Positions 47,344 through 56,967 are shown, counted from the first letter of the stretch. The stretch: 64,000 bases of DNA from Aphodoplasma sp045541115 (GCA_045541115.1 JAZQIM010000015.1:1-64000); one strand, 5' to 3'. A program made the numbers and translations. Notes: generated by a model from the sequence alone, not told the origin.

Positions 47344-48417
47344 TTATTCTAATGATGTAATTAACTCACTGCACATCCCCTCTACCTTGCCAAAATCCAT
47401 ATACGGAATATACGCCTCTTCGAGCTTATCGTGAAGTTTTTTTGCTTTTGAAAGCATATCGCAGGCTTTCTCTGATAATATATTATAGATTTCCATATCG
47501 TCATATATATTCGATTCTGCATCAATCACCTTGCTTCTGTTTTTAAGGTTAATCTCATCTGTCGGCTCTATACTTGATAGCGAATGATATTTGTTTTTGG
47601 TCGTAAAAAACACCTTCAGCTGTGGTATATATAAATGCTCTATTTTCATATCGGGTGTCATTGGGCAGTAAAAACAATGTGTGTCGTATCCTGCATCTCT
47701 GAAATCTGTCGCAATTTTTTTCAAAATAATATAATTATTTATGCCAAAGTCCGTCTTTATTTCGTATATTCGCGAAGCATTTTTTGCATAAATATCAATA
47801 TAATTTATTCTTCCAAGCGATGTAAATGCGCTTAAAAACGCTCGTCTTACCACTCCTTGCCTTTGAGAATTCATCTCTAAATCAAACTCTTTTTTAATCT
47901 CTTGCTCATATTCATTTACTATTCTTTTTGGCACTTCGTATGCAAATTCTCTGCTAATTCGATTTAAAATATTTCTCGCAGCGCCAAGGTAATCATACGC
48001 CTTTACAAAACAATCTGAAATTAGCCCATTAAGATTCATTATTTCATTTTTCTTTTTTGTGATTTTTTCTTTATTCCAACACTGCCCGAGATTTATAATC
48101 TCATCGACCGCACCCGGCAATTTTGGATCAACAATATGCGGCGACGTTCCGTCCAATATTAAAAAACCACACTCACGCACGCATACTCCATCGAGTGAAT
48201 CAGGATCCGACGAACAATGAAGCATTTCCGTTTCATATCCTTTTTTATCAAAATATTCTGCAATACGTTTCATAAATGTCGATTTGCCTGTGCCGGGTCC
48301 GCCTTTTAAAATTATAACTCTTTTCGCCTCTTCTTTTCCCATTATGTAATCATAGTATGAATAAAACCCTTTTGGCGTATTCGATCCGGGAAAATATTCA
48401 CAAACCGCATTTTTCAT
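47344..48417 (-). CDS. P-loop ATPase of the PRK06851 type
   Basis: 357-residue soluble protein with Walker A ILKGGPGTGKSTFMKRIAEYF (about residues 36-56, conserved core GGPGTGKS) and Walker B-like CGFLILDGTSPHIVDP. The pattern of a kinase-like first half with conserved LHCSSDPDSLDGV, then a second half with HCFYCPMTPDMKIEHLYIP, matches an uncharacterised Firmicutes ATPase/nucleotide-kinase-like family. Substrate unknown. AAGGAGG precedes the ATG. It is transcribed toward the SLH gene but that gene has its own promoter. Confidence 0.8.
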   Translation of the reverse strand: MKNAVCEYFPGSNTPKGFYSYYDYIMGKEEAKRVIILKGGPGTGKSTFMKRIAEYFDKKGYETEMLHCSSDPDSLDGVCVRECGFLILDGTSPHIVDPKLPGAVDEIINLGQCWNKEKITKKKNEIMNLNGLISDCFVKAYDYLGAARNILNRISREFAYEVPKRIVNEYEQEIKKEFDLEMNSQRQGVVRRAFLSAFTSLGRINYIDIYAKNASRIYEIKTDFGINNYIILKKIATDFRDAGYDTHCFYCPMTPDMKIEHLYIPQLKVFFTTKNKYHSLSSIEPTDEINLKNRSKVIDAESNIYDDMEIYNILSEKACDMLSKAKKLHDKLEEAYIPYMDFGKVEGMCSELITSLE

Positions 48418-48483
48418 ATAATATACCTCCTTATTTTATAAGCTTACAAAACATTATATGAATTATAATGCGCTTTGTTACAT

Positions 48484-48518
48484 ACAAAAAGAGCACTCAA
48501 TACGAGTGCTCTTTTTGT
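48484..48518. terminator. Terminator after the heparinase-like gene
   Basis: 15-bp perfect stem ACAAAAAGAGCACTC/GAGTGCTCTTTTTGT with a five-base loop. Confidence 0.9.
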
Positions 48519-48532
48519 TATAATTCGTTTCC

Positions 48533-51500
48533 TTACTTGACTCCACTAAACACAACTTCGCTAAGTGAGTTCCACAAGTTCACAGAATTTCCTCGTCCTA
48601 TAAACTTAACATATCTTGCTTTCACACCACCAAGACCATGCGCTTCTAGATTTGGTGTTGTACCACTTGACTTTTGGCTGGCAAGGACTGTCTTCCAGTT
48701 TTCTCTATCATTTGAAACAGCTATATCAAATGTATATACTCTGACGTCACCCTGCATAAACGCTATCCAGATATTATCAAGTGAATATGATTTTCCGAGG
48801 TCGTAAATACCCCACGCTTCACCATCTTTACCCTGTACTGCCCATCTGTTTGATGTTAAACCGTCAATACTATTTTCAATTGTATTGCCCGTACCGTCAT
48901 CGCCGCTTTGCTCAACGTCTACAACTCTTATCATATTTTCTATATCAAACTTTTTCTCGGTAAAGACTGTCTCTAATATGGAGTTCCATTTATTTACCGT
49001 ATTACCATATCCAATAAACTTTACATACTGTGCCTTTACGCCGTTTAAGTCATACGCCTCAAGCTCACTTGTTGTTCCGCTTGATTCCTGTCCTTCCAAA
49101 ACAGTCGTGTAATTATCTCCATCCTCAGATACAGCTATATCAAATGTATATGTTCTTACATCGCCCTGCATAAACGCTATTCTTATCTTGTCAAGCGAAT
49201 ATACACTTCCTAAATCATAAATGCCCCACGCATCGCTGTCTTCGGTGCCCTGTACTGCCCATCTTGTTGATACGCTCGCATCAAAACTGTTTTGAATTGT
49301 ATTTCCTGTGCCGTCATCGCCACTTTGTGTAGCTCTGACTATCGGTATTGCATATGGGAAATCCCAGTTTTGAGCATATGCCTGGGCACTTTGCTTAGTT
49401 ACAACTTCCGCGCTAATCTTTACGATTTGTCCCTTTTCTTTCCACTCAACATCGGCGCCAAGTGATTCTGATACAAAACGTACAGGTATCATAAATCTGC
49501 CGTTTATTATCATCGCAGGAACATCAAGCTCAACAGGCGCATCGTTTACATATACTGTTCTTTGGTTTTCTGTGATAACAAGTTTCGTCGTTTTATTTTC
49601 TGCCGTAGCTGTAGCTGTAGCTTCATCCCATGTAACATCTGCACCAAGTGCTTCCAATAAAGCTCTCATCGGAATTAAAGTTCTGTCATTTATAATTGTA
49701 GGCGGAACGTCTGAATATAAGAAATTGTCATTTAGCTTAATCGATACACCTTCAACTTCAGGCGGAGCGCTCTGTTCAAATGTCTTTTCCGAAGCAGAAC
49801 TCTGATATGTAATCTCATATTCTCCTGCAGGTGCTGTAAAGTAAATAATACCACCATCTTCGGAAGCAACCTGTGTTCCGATATCGTTTCCATTTACCTT
49901 AATAGCCCATGTGCCTGCATCAAGACCTGCAACATTTACCTTAAGAGCCGTTTCGTTACCGTTAACTGTGAATTTAACATCGTCACTTGTGCGATCTTTT
50001 TCACGATTAAACATTGCAACACGATCTAATATCTTTGCGCCAACAAATGTATCTGTTTCAATAAGTTCGGCTGTCTGGACAGTTTTATCCTGTTCATCAG
50101 CATTTGAAACATACATTACATTAAGGAAGTAATCCACTTTATTTTCTGATTGAGTTGAAATTTCAATTCTACCCCAACCAAGCTCGGTAGCAGCTCTCTT
50201 TTCATCAAGCTGCGGTGCACTGTAGCTAACACCATTAGATGTTTCGTACGGGCCTGCTTTGGAATCCTTCATCGGCAGATGATCTGTTCCGTTAATCCAG
50301 TATCTCTTGCCTTCGCCACCAATTCTCTCGATTTGTGCATCTGCCGGAAGGAGAGTCTGGTTTACGAGTTTTCCGTTATAACCATCAGTATCGCTTGTAA
50401 TTGTCGAAACATTCCCATTAATATCCGGTCTGTTGATCGTATGTAACAAGAACTTCTTGTTAACACCTGCTTTGTCCGTCTCAATTCTATCAAATACTAC
50501 GAACGCTGCCGGATGATTCTCATCTTCTCTCGGCATAAATATCATCGAACGAACTGCTTCTTCTACATCTTCGCTGTATGCAGGTGCTATATCGCCCGAA
50601 ATATATGAATACTGCGGATACTGAAGATCAGGTCCAACCTCTGCACCAAGAAGCTGCGCTTTCCCTTCAGTTGTAGGACCATCATACGCTATTGCTCGTT
50701 GCTGTCCGTCAGGGTTATCCTTCGTTTCTATAATCAGCGTATTATGCGCATATGTAGCCTTGTTATAGTTTGCATCATGGTCTGTTCCGTAAAGTTCGTA
50801 CCAACCTGCATCTATTGCAAGCGGTCCCTTGTAATAAAGCTGAAATGATCCCGCATCACGGTGAGCATGGTCAAATGAATAGTTACCGCCTATTTTCATA
50901 TCTACATGTACGTCAGGTGACTCCATGCCGATATTCCAGCCTGTTCTTGCAATTACACGGTTTGCAGGTGACGGAAATATTTTTGCTTCCGGCAAAACTT
51001 CAAAGGACTGCGTTCCAACGGACGGGTCATAAAATGCAAGCGTCTGTACAGGAGTTCTTGACCATGCGTCAGTTGCATATTTGTCAAGCTCACCTTGAAT
51101 TGCAAACATCTGATTAAATATCGGGTTTTTATAGAGGTTTGCAACCTGGAACCATGTATTTGGCATATCATTCCAGTATTCGCCTTTTTCATAATAGTGG
51201 CAGAATGTATCGCCATCACGCATCAGCTGTCCGTCAGGACGACGCATATATATCCACCAATATCCAAGTTTTTCAAAGTCTTCATTGTAGAGCATATCGC
51301 CTGACATACGATATATGAGCCATTGTCCCCAAAGCTCCGATGCATAACGCGTAGGTCCGGCATAGCTTATACTTTGCATATGGGTGCCCGACTTATTCCA
51401 ATAATCTCTTGAACCCGGGAATGTAGACAAAATTCTTCCACCTACAAGGTTATATATATCAGGATATTCATCATATACAGCTATTGCAAGTGCAAGCCAG

Positions 51501-52687
51501 TCACGCTGAACCTGCTGCTCGCCGGCATGGCCTTCATGATTTACCATCTTTACAGGAGGCAAACCAACTTCCATTGAGCCAGCGTATCCCTGACAAAGTG
51601 CAAGCAGAGTTGCTTTTTCTTCATCAGTACACAAATCGTAGCACCAGTCATAAACTTCTGCTGTTGTAAACAGCATCTGACCGATTACTCTTGTATTTTC
51701 CGTTGATGTACTTAATTGAACTGTCATGAGGTAGTTAATCATCGCATCGATTGCTGCTCTGCCCTTTTCTTCATTGCCATTTAAAGCATAATCAAAGGCA
51801 TATGCTTCAATTGTAGCAAGTCCATCAGCATCAAAATTCGTAGCCTCACCCTTATCTGGTAACTCACCTGTAAATTTCTTATCGCGATACTTCTCAAACG
51901 ATTTTACAACATCAGCAAGCTCGCCAGATTTCATATTCTCTCTTATCTGCTCGAGGTCTGATTCTCTGAAAAGCACTCTTGGATGCTCCGGTGGAGGAGT
52001 TATTGTCGGCATCGGATAAACATCGTCCGGAAATTCGATCGGTTCAAATGTTTCCTCACCCTTTGGAAGTTCTCCCTTTCCTTCAGGAATGAAAAGCTTT
52101 CTGTTTGTAATTATAAAGCAGTCAAATCTTGTTGTTTCTCTCGTTATAAACGCAAGTGTAACTATTTCTCCATCTTCTTTTACGTCAAACGAGCCAATTG
52201 ATGCCCACTTAAAGTCATTATTGTCTTCAGAATATGTATCTCCTTTGGCCATCCTTGTAATGTATTTTCCACCATTTAACGAACTAATCGACAGCCATGT
52301 CGAGTCCTGGCCGCCACTTTGCGCTATAAGACGCGCATAAATTTTGTACTTGCCTGCTTTTTCTGTTTTGATTTCAAATGCTATGTCTGCATCAGCGTCA
52401 ATGGCAGGCTGTGACATATTCGTTTTTGTAGGAATAGCAACTTTACCACCCGAAGCAGTTTTCTGCTTTGATGTCGTATAACCGTCTCCTATAACTACGT
52501 CTTCTGCTTCAATTTTTACGCAGCCATCTTCCACCTCATATTCTTCAAATACACCTGTTTTCACAGAGCCGTCTTTTTCAAACTTAAGACTCTGCGCAAA
52601 TCCTGTAATTGATTGTGCTGTAAAAAGGCTTAACACCATTGAAAGCACAATAAGAAGTGTAACTGCTTTTTGCATTTTCTGTTTCAT
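48533..52687 (-). CDS. Secreted heparinase II/III-like polysaccharide lyase, multidomain (1,384 residues)
   Basis: Exported enzyme with signal peptide MKQKMQKAVTLLIVLSMVLS and following residues. Next is a carbohydrate-binding, CBM6/malectin-like module (VKIEAEDVVIGDG ..., about 50-200). The catalytic part is an alpha-toroid domain (HPRVLFRESDLEQIRENM ... YASELWGQWLIYRMSGD) and a heparinase II/III beta domain (GGNYSFDHAHRDAGSF, AIDAGWYELYGTDHD, ATYAHNTLIIE). After a beta module come two copper-amine-oxidase-N-type stalk repeats (NDRTLIPMRALLEALGADV, INGRFMIPVRFVSESLGADV; about 985-1100) and two discoidin/F5-8C domains (each with TRWAVQG or NRWAVQG and a conserved YVKFIG). The likely substrate is an acidic polysaccharide, not further resolvable. 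Confidence 0.9.
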   Translation of the reverse strand: MKQKMQKAVTLLIVLSMVLSLFTAQSITGFAQSLKFEKDGSVKTGVFEEYEVEDGCVKIEAEDVVIGDGYTTSKQKTASGGKVAIPTKTNMSQPAIDADADIAFEIKTEKAGKYKIYARLIAQSGGQDSTWLSISSLNGGKYITRMAKGDTYSEDNNDFKWASIGSFDVKEDGEIVTLAFITRETTRFDCFIITNRKLFIPEGKGELPKGEETFEPIEFPDDVYPMPTITPPPEHPRVLFRESDLEQIRENMKSGELADVVKSFEKYRDKKFTGELPDKGEATNFDADGLATIEAYAFDYALNGNEEKGRAAIDAMINYLMTVQLSTSTENTRVIGQMLFTTAEVYDWCYDLCTDEEKATLLALCQGYAGSMEVGLPPVKMVNHEGHAGEQQVQRDWLALAIAVYDEYPDIYNLVGGRILSTFPGSRDYWNKSGTHMQSISYAGPTRYASELWGQWLIYRMSGDMLYNEDFEKLGYWWIYMRRPDGQLMRDGDTFCHYYEKGEYWNDMPNTWFQVANLYKNPIFNQMFAIQGELDKYATDAWSRTPVQTLAFYDPSVGTQSFEVLPEAKIFPSPANRVIARTGWNIGMESPDVHVDMKIGGNYSFDHAHRDAGSFQLYYKGPLAIDAGWYELYGTDHDANYNKATYAHNTLIIETKDNPDGQQRAIAYDGPTTEGKAQLLGAEVGPDLQYPQYSYISGDIAPAYSEDVEEAVRSMIFMPREDENHPAAFVVFDRIETDKAGVNKKFLLHTINRPDINGNVSTITSDTDGYNGKLVNQTLLPADAQIERIGGEGKRYWINGTDHLPMKDSKAGPYETSNGVSYSAPQLDEKRAATELGWGRIEISTQSENKVDYFLNVMYVSNADEQDKTVQTAELIETDTFVGAKILDRVAMFNREKDRTSDDVKFTVNGNETALKVNVAGLDAGTWAIKVNGNDIGTQVASEDGGIIYFTAPAGEYEITYQSSASEKTFEQSAPPEVEGVSIKLNDNFLYSDVPPTIINDRTLIPMRALLEALGADVTWDEATATATAENKTTKLVITENQRTVYVNDAPVELDVPAMIINGRFMIPVRFVSESLGADVEWKEKGQIVKISAEVVTKQSAQAYAQNWDFPYAIPIVRATQSGDDGTGNTIQNSFDASVSTRWAVQGTEDSDAWGIYDLGSVYSLDKIRIAFMQGDVRTYTFDIAVSEDGDNYTTVLEGQESSGTTSELEAYDLNGVKAQYVKFIGYGNTVNKWNSILETVFTEKKFDIENMIRVVDVEQSGDDGTGNTIENSIDGLTSNRWAVQGKDGEAWGIYDLGKSYSLDNIWIAFMQGDVRVYTFDIAVSNDRENWKTVLASQKSSGTTPNLEAHGLGGVKARYVKFIGRGNSVNLWNSLSEVVFSGVK

Positions 52688-52733
52688 AAAATCCCTCCTA
52701 CAAGTATTTATATAATTGTACTTTTACGATTTT

Positions 52734-52762
52734 ATTATAAGCCCTTTTACCATATTTGTCAA
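52734..52762 (-). promoter_or_regulatory. Promoter of the heparinase-like gene
   Basis: Minus-strand TTGACA (52762-52757), 17-base spacer, TATAAT (52739-52734): full consensus. Confidence 0.8.
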
Positions 52763-52797
52763 TGATATATTAACGTTTTTTTATGTTTTTGCACAAA

Positions 52798-52827
52798 AAA
52801 GAGCACTGCTAAAAAGCAGTGCTCTTT
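52798..52827. terminator. Terminator after the solute-binding protein gene
   Basis: 13-bp perfect stem AAAGAGCACTGCT-AAAA-AGCAGTGCTCTTT; its outer half (AAAGAGCACT) recurs in the terminator at 48484-48518. Confidence 0.85.
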
Positions 52828-52849
52828 ATAAAATTTATAGCTGTATGAC

Positions 52850-54430
52850 TTATTTGAACTGTCTGTCGTAAGCTGCCTGATATACCTTCTGTACATCTTC
52901 TGCACCTAGTTCCTTAAGTCTGCTTAAGTATGCGTTCCATGTCTCGTCATTAAGCTCTGTGTTACCCATTACCCAGTTCTGTATTGTTTCATTAATATGT
53001 GTTTCAATATCTTTTGCAACGAGTATCTGGTTTTCTTCATTAGTTAATGCGAGTGTCGGCCACGGCGGAACAAGTTTAACATTCTCTTTATAGAATAAGT
53101 AGCCTTCACGAGCAACCGGAGCCATACTTGCCATATTTGCAGCTTCCGGTCTTATTGTACCAGCATTTGTTAAATAACCACCTATAACTGATGCCATGTA
53201 ATCCGGCACGCCGCTCGGGAAGTTCTTAACTGTATCTGTGTACTCAATTGAACCATCTGCATTAACAATATGGTGCTCGCCTTCTATACCGTAAGCCATA
53301 AGGTTGATACCTGCTTCTGTGTAGAAGAAGTCGAAGAACTTAAGTGTTTCTGCAATATGCTTGTTATCCTTTGAAATACCCCAGCCTGTACCTGAAACAG
53401 GGTTGTTTGCTGAGAACGACTGAATTACGCCGTTAATATCTTTTGGCGGAAGTATAACTTGAAGGTCAATTCCCGGGTTAGTATCTTTTGCTGTTTCGTT
53501 GAATGCGAGCGTAGACGCCGGCCATTCGAATGTAATACCACCGAGGTTATTGCCAAACAATTCCTCACGGCAGTTGCTTCTTGTATAAATTTCAGGGTCG
53601 ATTAGACCTTCTTTATACCACTTTGCAATCTCTGTGATAGCATATCTGAACTCTTCTGTGAAACGCGGATTATAAATCTTTCCGTTTTCATCAATTTCCC
53701 AGTTCTTATATGATACACCGAAGAGCGGAAGCAATTCGTTTATACGCTTTGTCTTCTCAAGGTAAGGTATTTCGTCCTTTATACCGTTACCGTTCGGGTC
53801 GCCGTCACGGAATGCCTTCAATACGTTGTAGAATTCATCAACGTTTGTAGGAGCCTGAAGACCTAACTTATCAAGCCAGTCCTGACGTACAATCCACAAT
53901 TCGCCCGGGCCGTCCGGTACGATGTTCGGAATGTAGTAAAGGTGTCCATCACTTGCTTTTGATTCATTCATATATTCAGGATGCTCTTGGAACACCTTAT
54001 GAATATTCGGTGCATATTCTTCGATATAATCTTCAAGCGGAATAAGGGCACCATCAATACCAGCCTTATCTAGGTTTGTTTTACTATAAGCAATAATATC
54101 CGGCAATGTATCTTCAACAAGCATTAAGTTATATGCCTGTGCTGAGTCTGCCTGCGCTTTTGAAGCTACGTTCTTAACGTTGATGTTTGTCATTTCTGCG
54201 GCCTTCTTTGTGATCGGGCCATCATTTTGCCACATCCACAAACCACCATTAGTATGATAGTGAATTGTAAGTTCGAGCGGTTCTGCTGATGCAAGATAAC
54301 CTTCAAGATTCAAAACCTCTTTGTTAAGCTCAACATTTGCGTTTCCGCCTTTGTTGCCACCGCAACCTGCAAGCATCGAAATAGCTAATACTGCTGCAAG
54401 AATTACGGCTAAAATCTTTCTTGTTTTCAT
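52850..54430 (-). CDS. Extracellular solute-binding lipoprotein (carbohydrate ABC type, LipO-like)
   Basis: Substrate-capture component of an ABC sugar importer. Lipoprotein signal: MKTRKILAVILAAVLAISMLAGCGG with the lipobox LAGC (Cys22). The mature part is the long (about 500-residue) family 1 type seen with oligosaccharide importers, with landmarks EDTLPDIIAYS, DGHLYYIPN, VRQDWLDKLGLQAPTNVDEF and NPVSGTGWGISKD. No permease genes adjoin it, so it must share a membrane part encoded elsewhere. ATG 54430 has GGAGG eight bases upstream; the longer frame from 54445 has none. Its neighbour, the heparinase-like enzyme, suggests uptake of released oligosaccharides. Confidence 0.9.
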   Translation of the reverse strand: MKTRKILAVILAAVLAISMLAGCGGNKGGNANVELNKEVLNLEGYLASAEPLELTIHYHTNGGLWMWQNDGPITKKAAEMTNINVKNVASKAQADSAQAYNLMLVEDTLPDIIAYSKTNLDKAGIDGALIPLEDYIEEYAPNIHKVFQEHPEYMNESKASDGHLYYIPNIVPDGPGELWIVRQDWLDKLGLQAPTNVDEFYNVLKAFRDGDPNGNGIKDEIPYLEKTKRINELLPLFGVSYKNWEIDENGKIYNPRFTEEFRYAITEIAKWYKEGLIDPEIYTRSNCREELFGNNLGGITFEWPASTLAFNETAKDTNPGIDLQVILPPKDINGVIQSFSANNPVSGTGWGISKDNKHIAETLKFFDFFYTEAGINLMAYGIEGEHHIVNADGSIEYTDTVKNFPSGVPDYMASVIGGYLTNAGTIRPEAANMASMAPVAREGYLFYKENVKLVPPWPTLALTNEENQILVAKDIETHINETIQNWVMGNTELNDETWNAYLSRLKELGAEDVQKVYQAAYDRQFK

Positions 54431-54472
54431 TTTCCTTTCCTCCATATCTTTTTATTTTCAAAACGCTCTTTA

Positions 54473-54507
54473 TTGCCAAAGTGGCTATGCACCAACCACT
54501 TTGGCAA
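54473..54507 (-). repeat. 12-bp inverted repeat in the 5' leader of the solute-binding protein gene
   Basis: Perfect arms TTGCCAAAGTGG (54473-54484) and CCACTTTGGCAA (54496-54507) with an 11-base loop, about 45 bases upstream of the start codon and inside the predicted transcript. No T-run follows. Candidate operator or mRNA-stabilising hairpin. Confidence 0.7.
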
Positions 54508-54581
54508 AGCGCATCATGAACTGTGTATGTTACTTTTTTGTATTCCCTCCCAGGAAATTGTGTCATTATAAAACTAATTAT

Positions 54582-54610
54582 ATTATATATGTCTTTATAC
54601 TCATTGTCAA
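54582..54610 (-). promoter_or_regulatory. Promoter of the solute-binding protein gene
   Basis: Minus-strand TTGACA (54610-54605), 17-base spacer, TATAAT (54587-54582): full consensus, giving a leader of about 145 bases. Apart from this, the hairpin at 54473-54507 and the terminator at 54756-54787, the 387-base gap 54431-54817 shows nothing else. Confidence 0.8.
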
Positions 54611-54755
54611 TATAAACCTGAAATTCTTTTGTGTAATTTTAACTGTTTTATGTCGTTTTTTTCGCTATTTATGGAAAATATATTTAATTATTGAATTTTT
54701 TGTCGACCATATATTTTAAATAACAAAAATTTTTGTGCAACTTTATAATATACAA

Positions 54756-54787
54756 AAAGAGCAAAGCAATAAACTGCCCTGCTCTTT
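54756..54787 (-). terminator. Terminator of the spoIIIA-Asp23 unit
   Basis: Minus-strand stem AAAGAGCA/TGCTCTTT with an inner GGCA/TGCT-like pairing, followed by TTG; the loop is long, so it is weaker than the others. Confidence 0.6.
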
Positions 54788-54817
54788 CCTAGCTTAAACT
54801 TTATGTTACTGTCTTTT

Positions 54818-55267
54818 TTATTTAGCCTTATTTGCTCCTTCGGACGGCTCTTCTTTTTCGCCGTCTTTTGATAAAACGATTTCCTTCTTTGGCTCTTTTT
54901 CGATTGTGACACCCTCGATGTAAATATTAACCTTATCAACGCTAAGGCCTGTCATCGTTTCAACTGCCTTTTTAACCTTCTCCTGTATTTCCCATGCAAC
55001 CTCAGGAACCTTCGCGCCGTATAAAACAGTGATGTGTAAATCGAGCGATGCAACATTGTTATTTATTGTAACCTTTACACCCTTGCCCATATTCTTTTTG
55101 CCAAGTATTTCAGCGATGCCGCCGGCGATAGTTCCCGACATTGAGTAAACACCTTTAACCTCCGATGTTGCAACTCCTGCAATAACGCTTACAACTTCAT
55201 CAGATATGTTGATATTGCCTACTTCGTTTTCACTTTCATTTACATTTATGTTTACATTTTCCTCCAT
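54818..55267 (-). CDS. Asp23/Gls24 family envelope stress protein
   Basis: 149-residue protein of the Asp23 (alkaline shock) family, known in Firmicutes as membrane-associated proteins linked to envelope homeostasis. Family signature: VVSVIAGVATSEVKGVYSM and the strand pair GVKVTINNNVASLDLHITVLYG, then VKKAVETMTGLSVDKVNIYIEGV. The frame is open to 55351, but AAAGGAG before ATG 55267 fixes the start. It directly follows spoIIIAH; this place behind the spoIIIA operon is common in Clostridia and Bacillus (YqhY). Confidence 0.92.
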   Translation of the reverse strand: MEENVNINVNESENEVGNINISDEVVSVIAGVATSEVKGVYSMSGTIAGGIAEILGKKNMGKGVKVTINNNVASLDLHITVLYGAKVPEVAWEIQEKVKKAVETMTGLSVDKVNIYIEGVTIEKEPKKEIVLSKDGEKEEPSEGANKAK

Positions 55268-55337
55268 GTCAATATCTCCTTTCACATCTTGCATATGCAA
55301 GTATTTTTCTTTTATGGTATAAATTATATCATTAAAA

Positions 55338-55907
55338 CTATTTGACTTCAACTATTTTTATGTTTTTTATTAAAATTTCTGTTTGAGACGAAACAATTTC
55401 CTGTATTTTTGCAAGGTCAGCGCCCGTAAGGCCATCAGATTTTACCGTCACATTTGCCTCTTCACCGCTTATAAACACGACGCACTGCGCAAATCCTTTT
55501 GCCTGTATAAGATTCTCGCATACAGCCTCCTTATCGGTCGCTGTAGCCGATGATAAAATTTCCTCTTGCGCCTTTTGCTTGCTTTGCGCGTCCATATTTG
55601 GATTGTTTATTATTTCGTTTAGCATTTCAATCGACTTGCTGCGGGCGTTTTCTCTGTTCATACGCGCCTGCACAAAATAATCGGATTCATCATTTGCATT
55701 CGAGCTTACATACTGTGCCTCACCCATCTTACGCGCCGTTTCCTGTGCATCAGCATTTTCATCTGTGACAGTTTGCGACACGCTCGTCATTTCGCCATCA
55801 ATACTTTGCGGCAAAGCAGAATAGTTATAATTTATAAACGCCGCCGTCAGTATGAGCATAATCAGAGAACCGATCAAAACTTCCTTTCTTTTCAAAATCA
55901 TCATCAT
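55338..55907 (-). CDS. spoIIIAH: Stage III sporulation protein AH
   Basis: Mother-cell membrane protein whose extracellular YscJ/FliF-like domain forms a ring and pairs with forespore SpoIIQ to build the feeding-tube channel. N-terminal helix KEVLIGSLIMLILTAAFINY, linker, then the ring-building domain (EEILSSATATDKEAVCENLI ... VFISGEEANVTVKSDGLTGADLAKIQEIV). 189 residues; AGGAGGAG five bases before the ATG. Last member of the spoIIIA operon. Confidence 0.95.
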   Translation of the reverse strand: MMMILKRKEVLIGSLIMLILTAAFINYNYSALPQSIDGEMTSVSQTVTDENADAQETARKMGEAQYVSSNANDESDYFVQARMNRENARSKSIEMLNEIINNPNMDAQSKQKAQEEILSSATATDKEAVCENLIQAKGFAQCVVFISGEEANVTVKSDGLTGADLAKIQEIVSSQTEILIKNIKIVEVK

Positions 55908-55934
55908 AAAAACTCCTCCTTGTTATTTTTATTG

Positions 55935-56465
55935 TTATTTTTTTGTAAACACACTTATTTTATGTTCTGCTACATCTAAAACGCCCGCAAGCGCAGTTTT
56001 AATGTTTGCTTTAACCTGTACGTTATCACCGCCGCTGCAAACGACGATTACACCCATAACTTTTGGAAAGCTTTGCTTTACAATGACAGGCTCATTTGAC
56101 GGTGTAACAAGCTTCGTGCTTTGCTTTGATTGTGTGCGTGCGCCTGCCACTTCTTCGCCGTTTTGCGAGCTTTCACTCGTAACGTCTATCGCATAATGCT
56201 TTTCCGCTGTGCTTTCGTATGTGAGCATTACACTTACATCGCCTGCGCCACGTATTTGTGAAAGTATTTTTTCGATTTGCTTTACTATTTTATCATCCGT
56301 AACACAAAAGCTCTCCACATCAGTGTCGACGCTTTTTTCGCGCGGTTTTGACGACGAAAAAAAGTTTGTAAAAAGTATGATTACTATTCCTATAATAAAT
56401 ATTATGTAAAGAGGCTTCATATTCTTGTTTTTCTCAAAAACATCGCCTATTTTTTCTTTAATCAT
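55935..56465 (-). CDS. spoIIIAG: Stage III sporulation protein AG
   Basis: Ring-forming component of the SpoIIIA-SpoIIQ channel. One membrane helix (LYIIFIIGIVIILFTNFF) followed by an extracellular ring-building domain (KQIEKILSQIRGAGDVSVMLTYES ... VMGVIVVCSGGDNVQVKANI). ATG 56465 is preceded by AGGAGGTG and gives 176 residues; the GTG at 56474 lies inside that site. Overlaps the end of spoIIIAF. Confidence 0.94.
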   Translation of the reverse strand: MIKEKIGDVFEKNKNMKPLYIIFIIGIVIILFTNFFSSSKPREKSVDTDVESFCVTDDKIVKQIEKILSQIRGAGDVSVMLTYESTAEKHYAIDVTSESSQNGEEVAGARTQSKQSTKLVTPSNEPVIVKQSFPKVMGVIVVCSGGDNVQVKANIKTALAGVLDVAEHKISVFTKK

Positions 56466-56952
56466 CTTCCCCACCTCCTATGTGCACAATACTATGATCG
56501 ACTTCAAGCTCACTTGAAACAACACTTTTTATTATTTCATTATCCAAGCCTTTATTTGAATTTATATAGATACCGTCGATGCCGAGAATTTCACCTTCCA
56601 TATCGATGTTTAGCATAACATCGCACTCGCAGTCCTTGCCCGTTTTATCATATATTGCACGTCTTACACGCAAGCAGATGTTCTCTTTAAAACGTTCAAT
56701 CACTTTTTCGTTGTAAAGTTGCTTTGCCCGAGCAGTATCAAAAGAACTTTGTTCGGGCAGTTGTATCAGAGATTCCAAATCGAGCGAATTCATATTTAAA
56801 AACGCACTCGCAATAGTAATTGATACGATGATGCCAATTATAAAATTTATATATTTTGAAAGTGTACCTTCGGGCATGAGCGAGCGTAGAATAAAGCTGA
56901 TTACGACCATGCAAACAACAACTACCGTAAATGAGCCAATATACCTAGCCAC
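56458..56952 (-). CDS. spoIIIAF: Stage III sporulation protein AF
   Basis: Membrane protein of the SpoIIIA complex with two N-terminal helices (FTVVVVCMVVISFILRSLM and INFIIGIIVSITIASAFL) and an extracellular ring-building-like domain (KENICLRVRRAIYDKTGKDC). Starts with GTG at 56952, preceded by GGAGG. 164 residues, overlapping spoIIIAG. Confidence 0.93.
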   Translation of the reverse strand: MARYIGSFTVVVVCMVVISFILRSLMPEGTLSKYINFIIGIIVSITIASAFLNMNSLDLESLIQLPEQSSFDTARAKQLYNEKVIERFKENICLRVRRAIYDKTGKDCECDVMLNIDMEGEILGIDGIYINSNKGLDNEIIKSVVSSELEVDHSIVHIGGGEDD

Positions 56953-56967
56953 TTTTATGCCTCCTTA

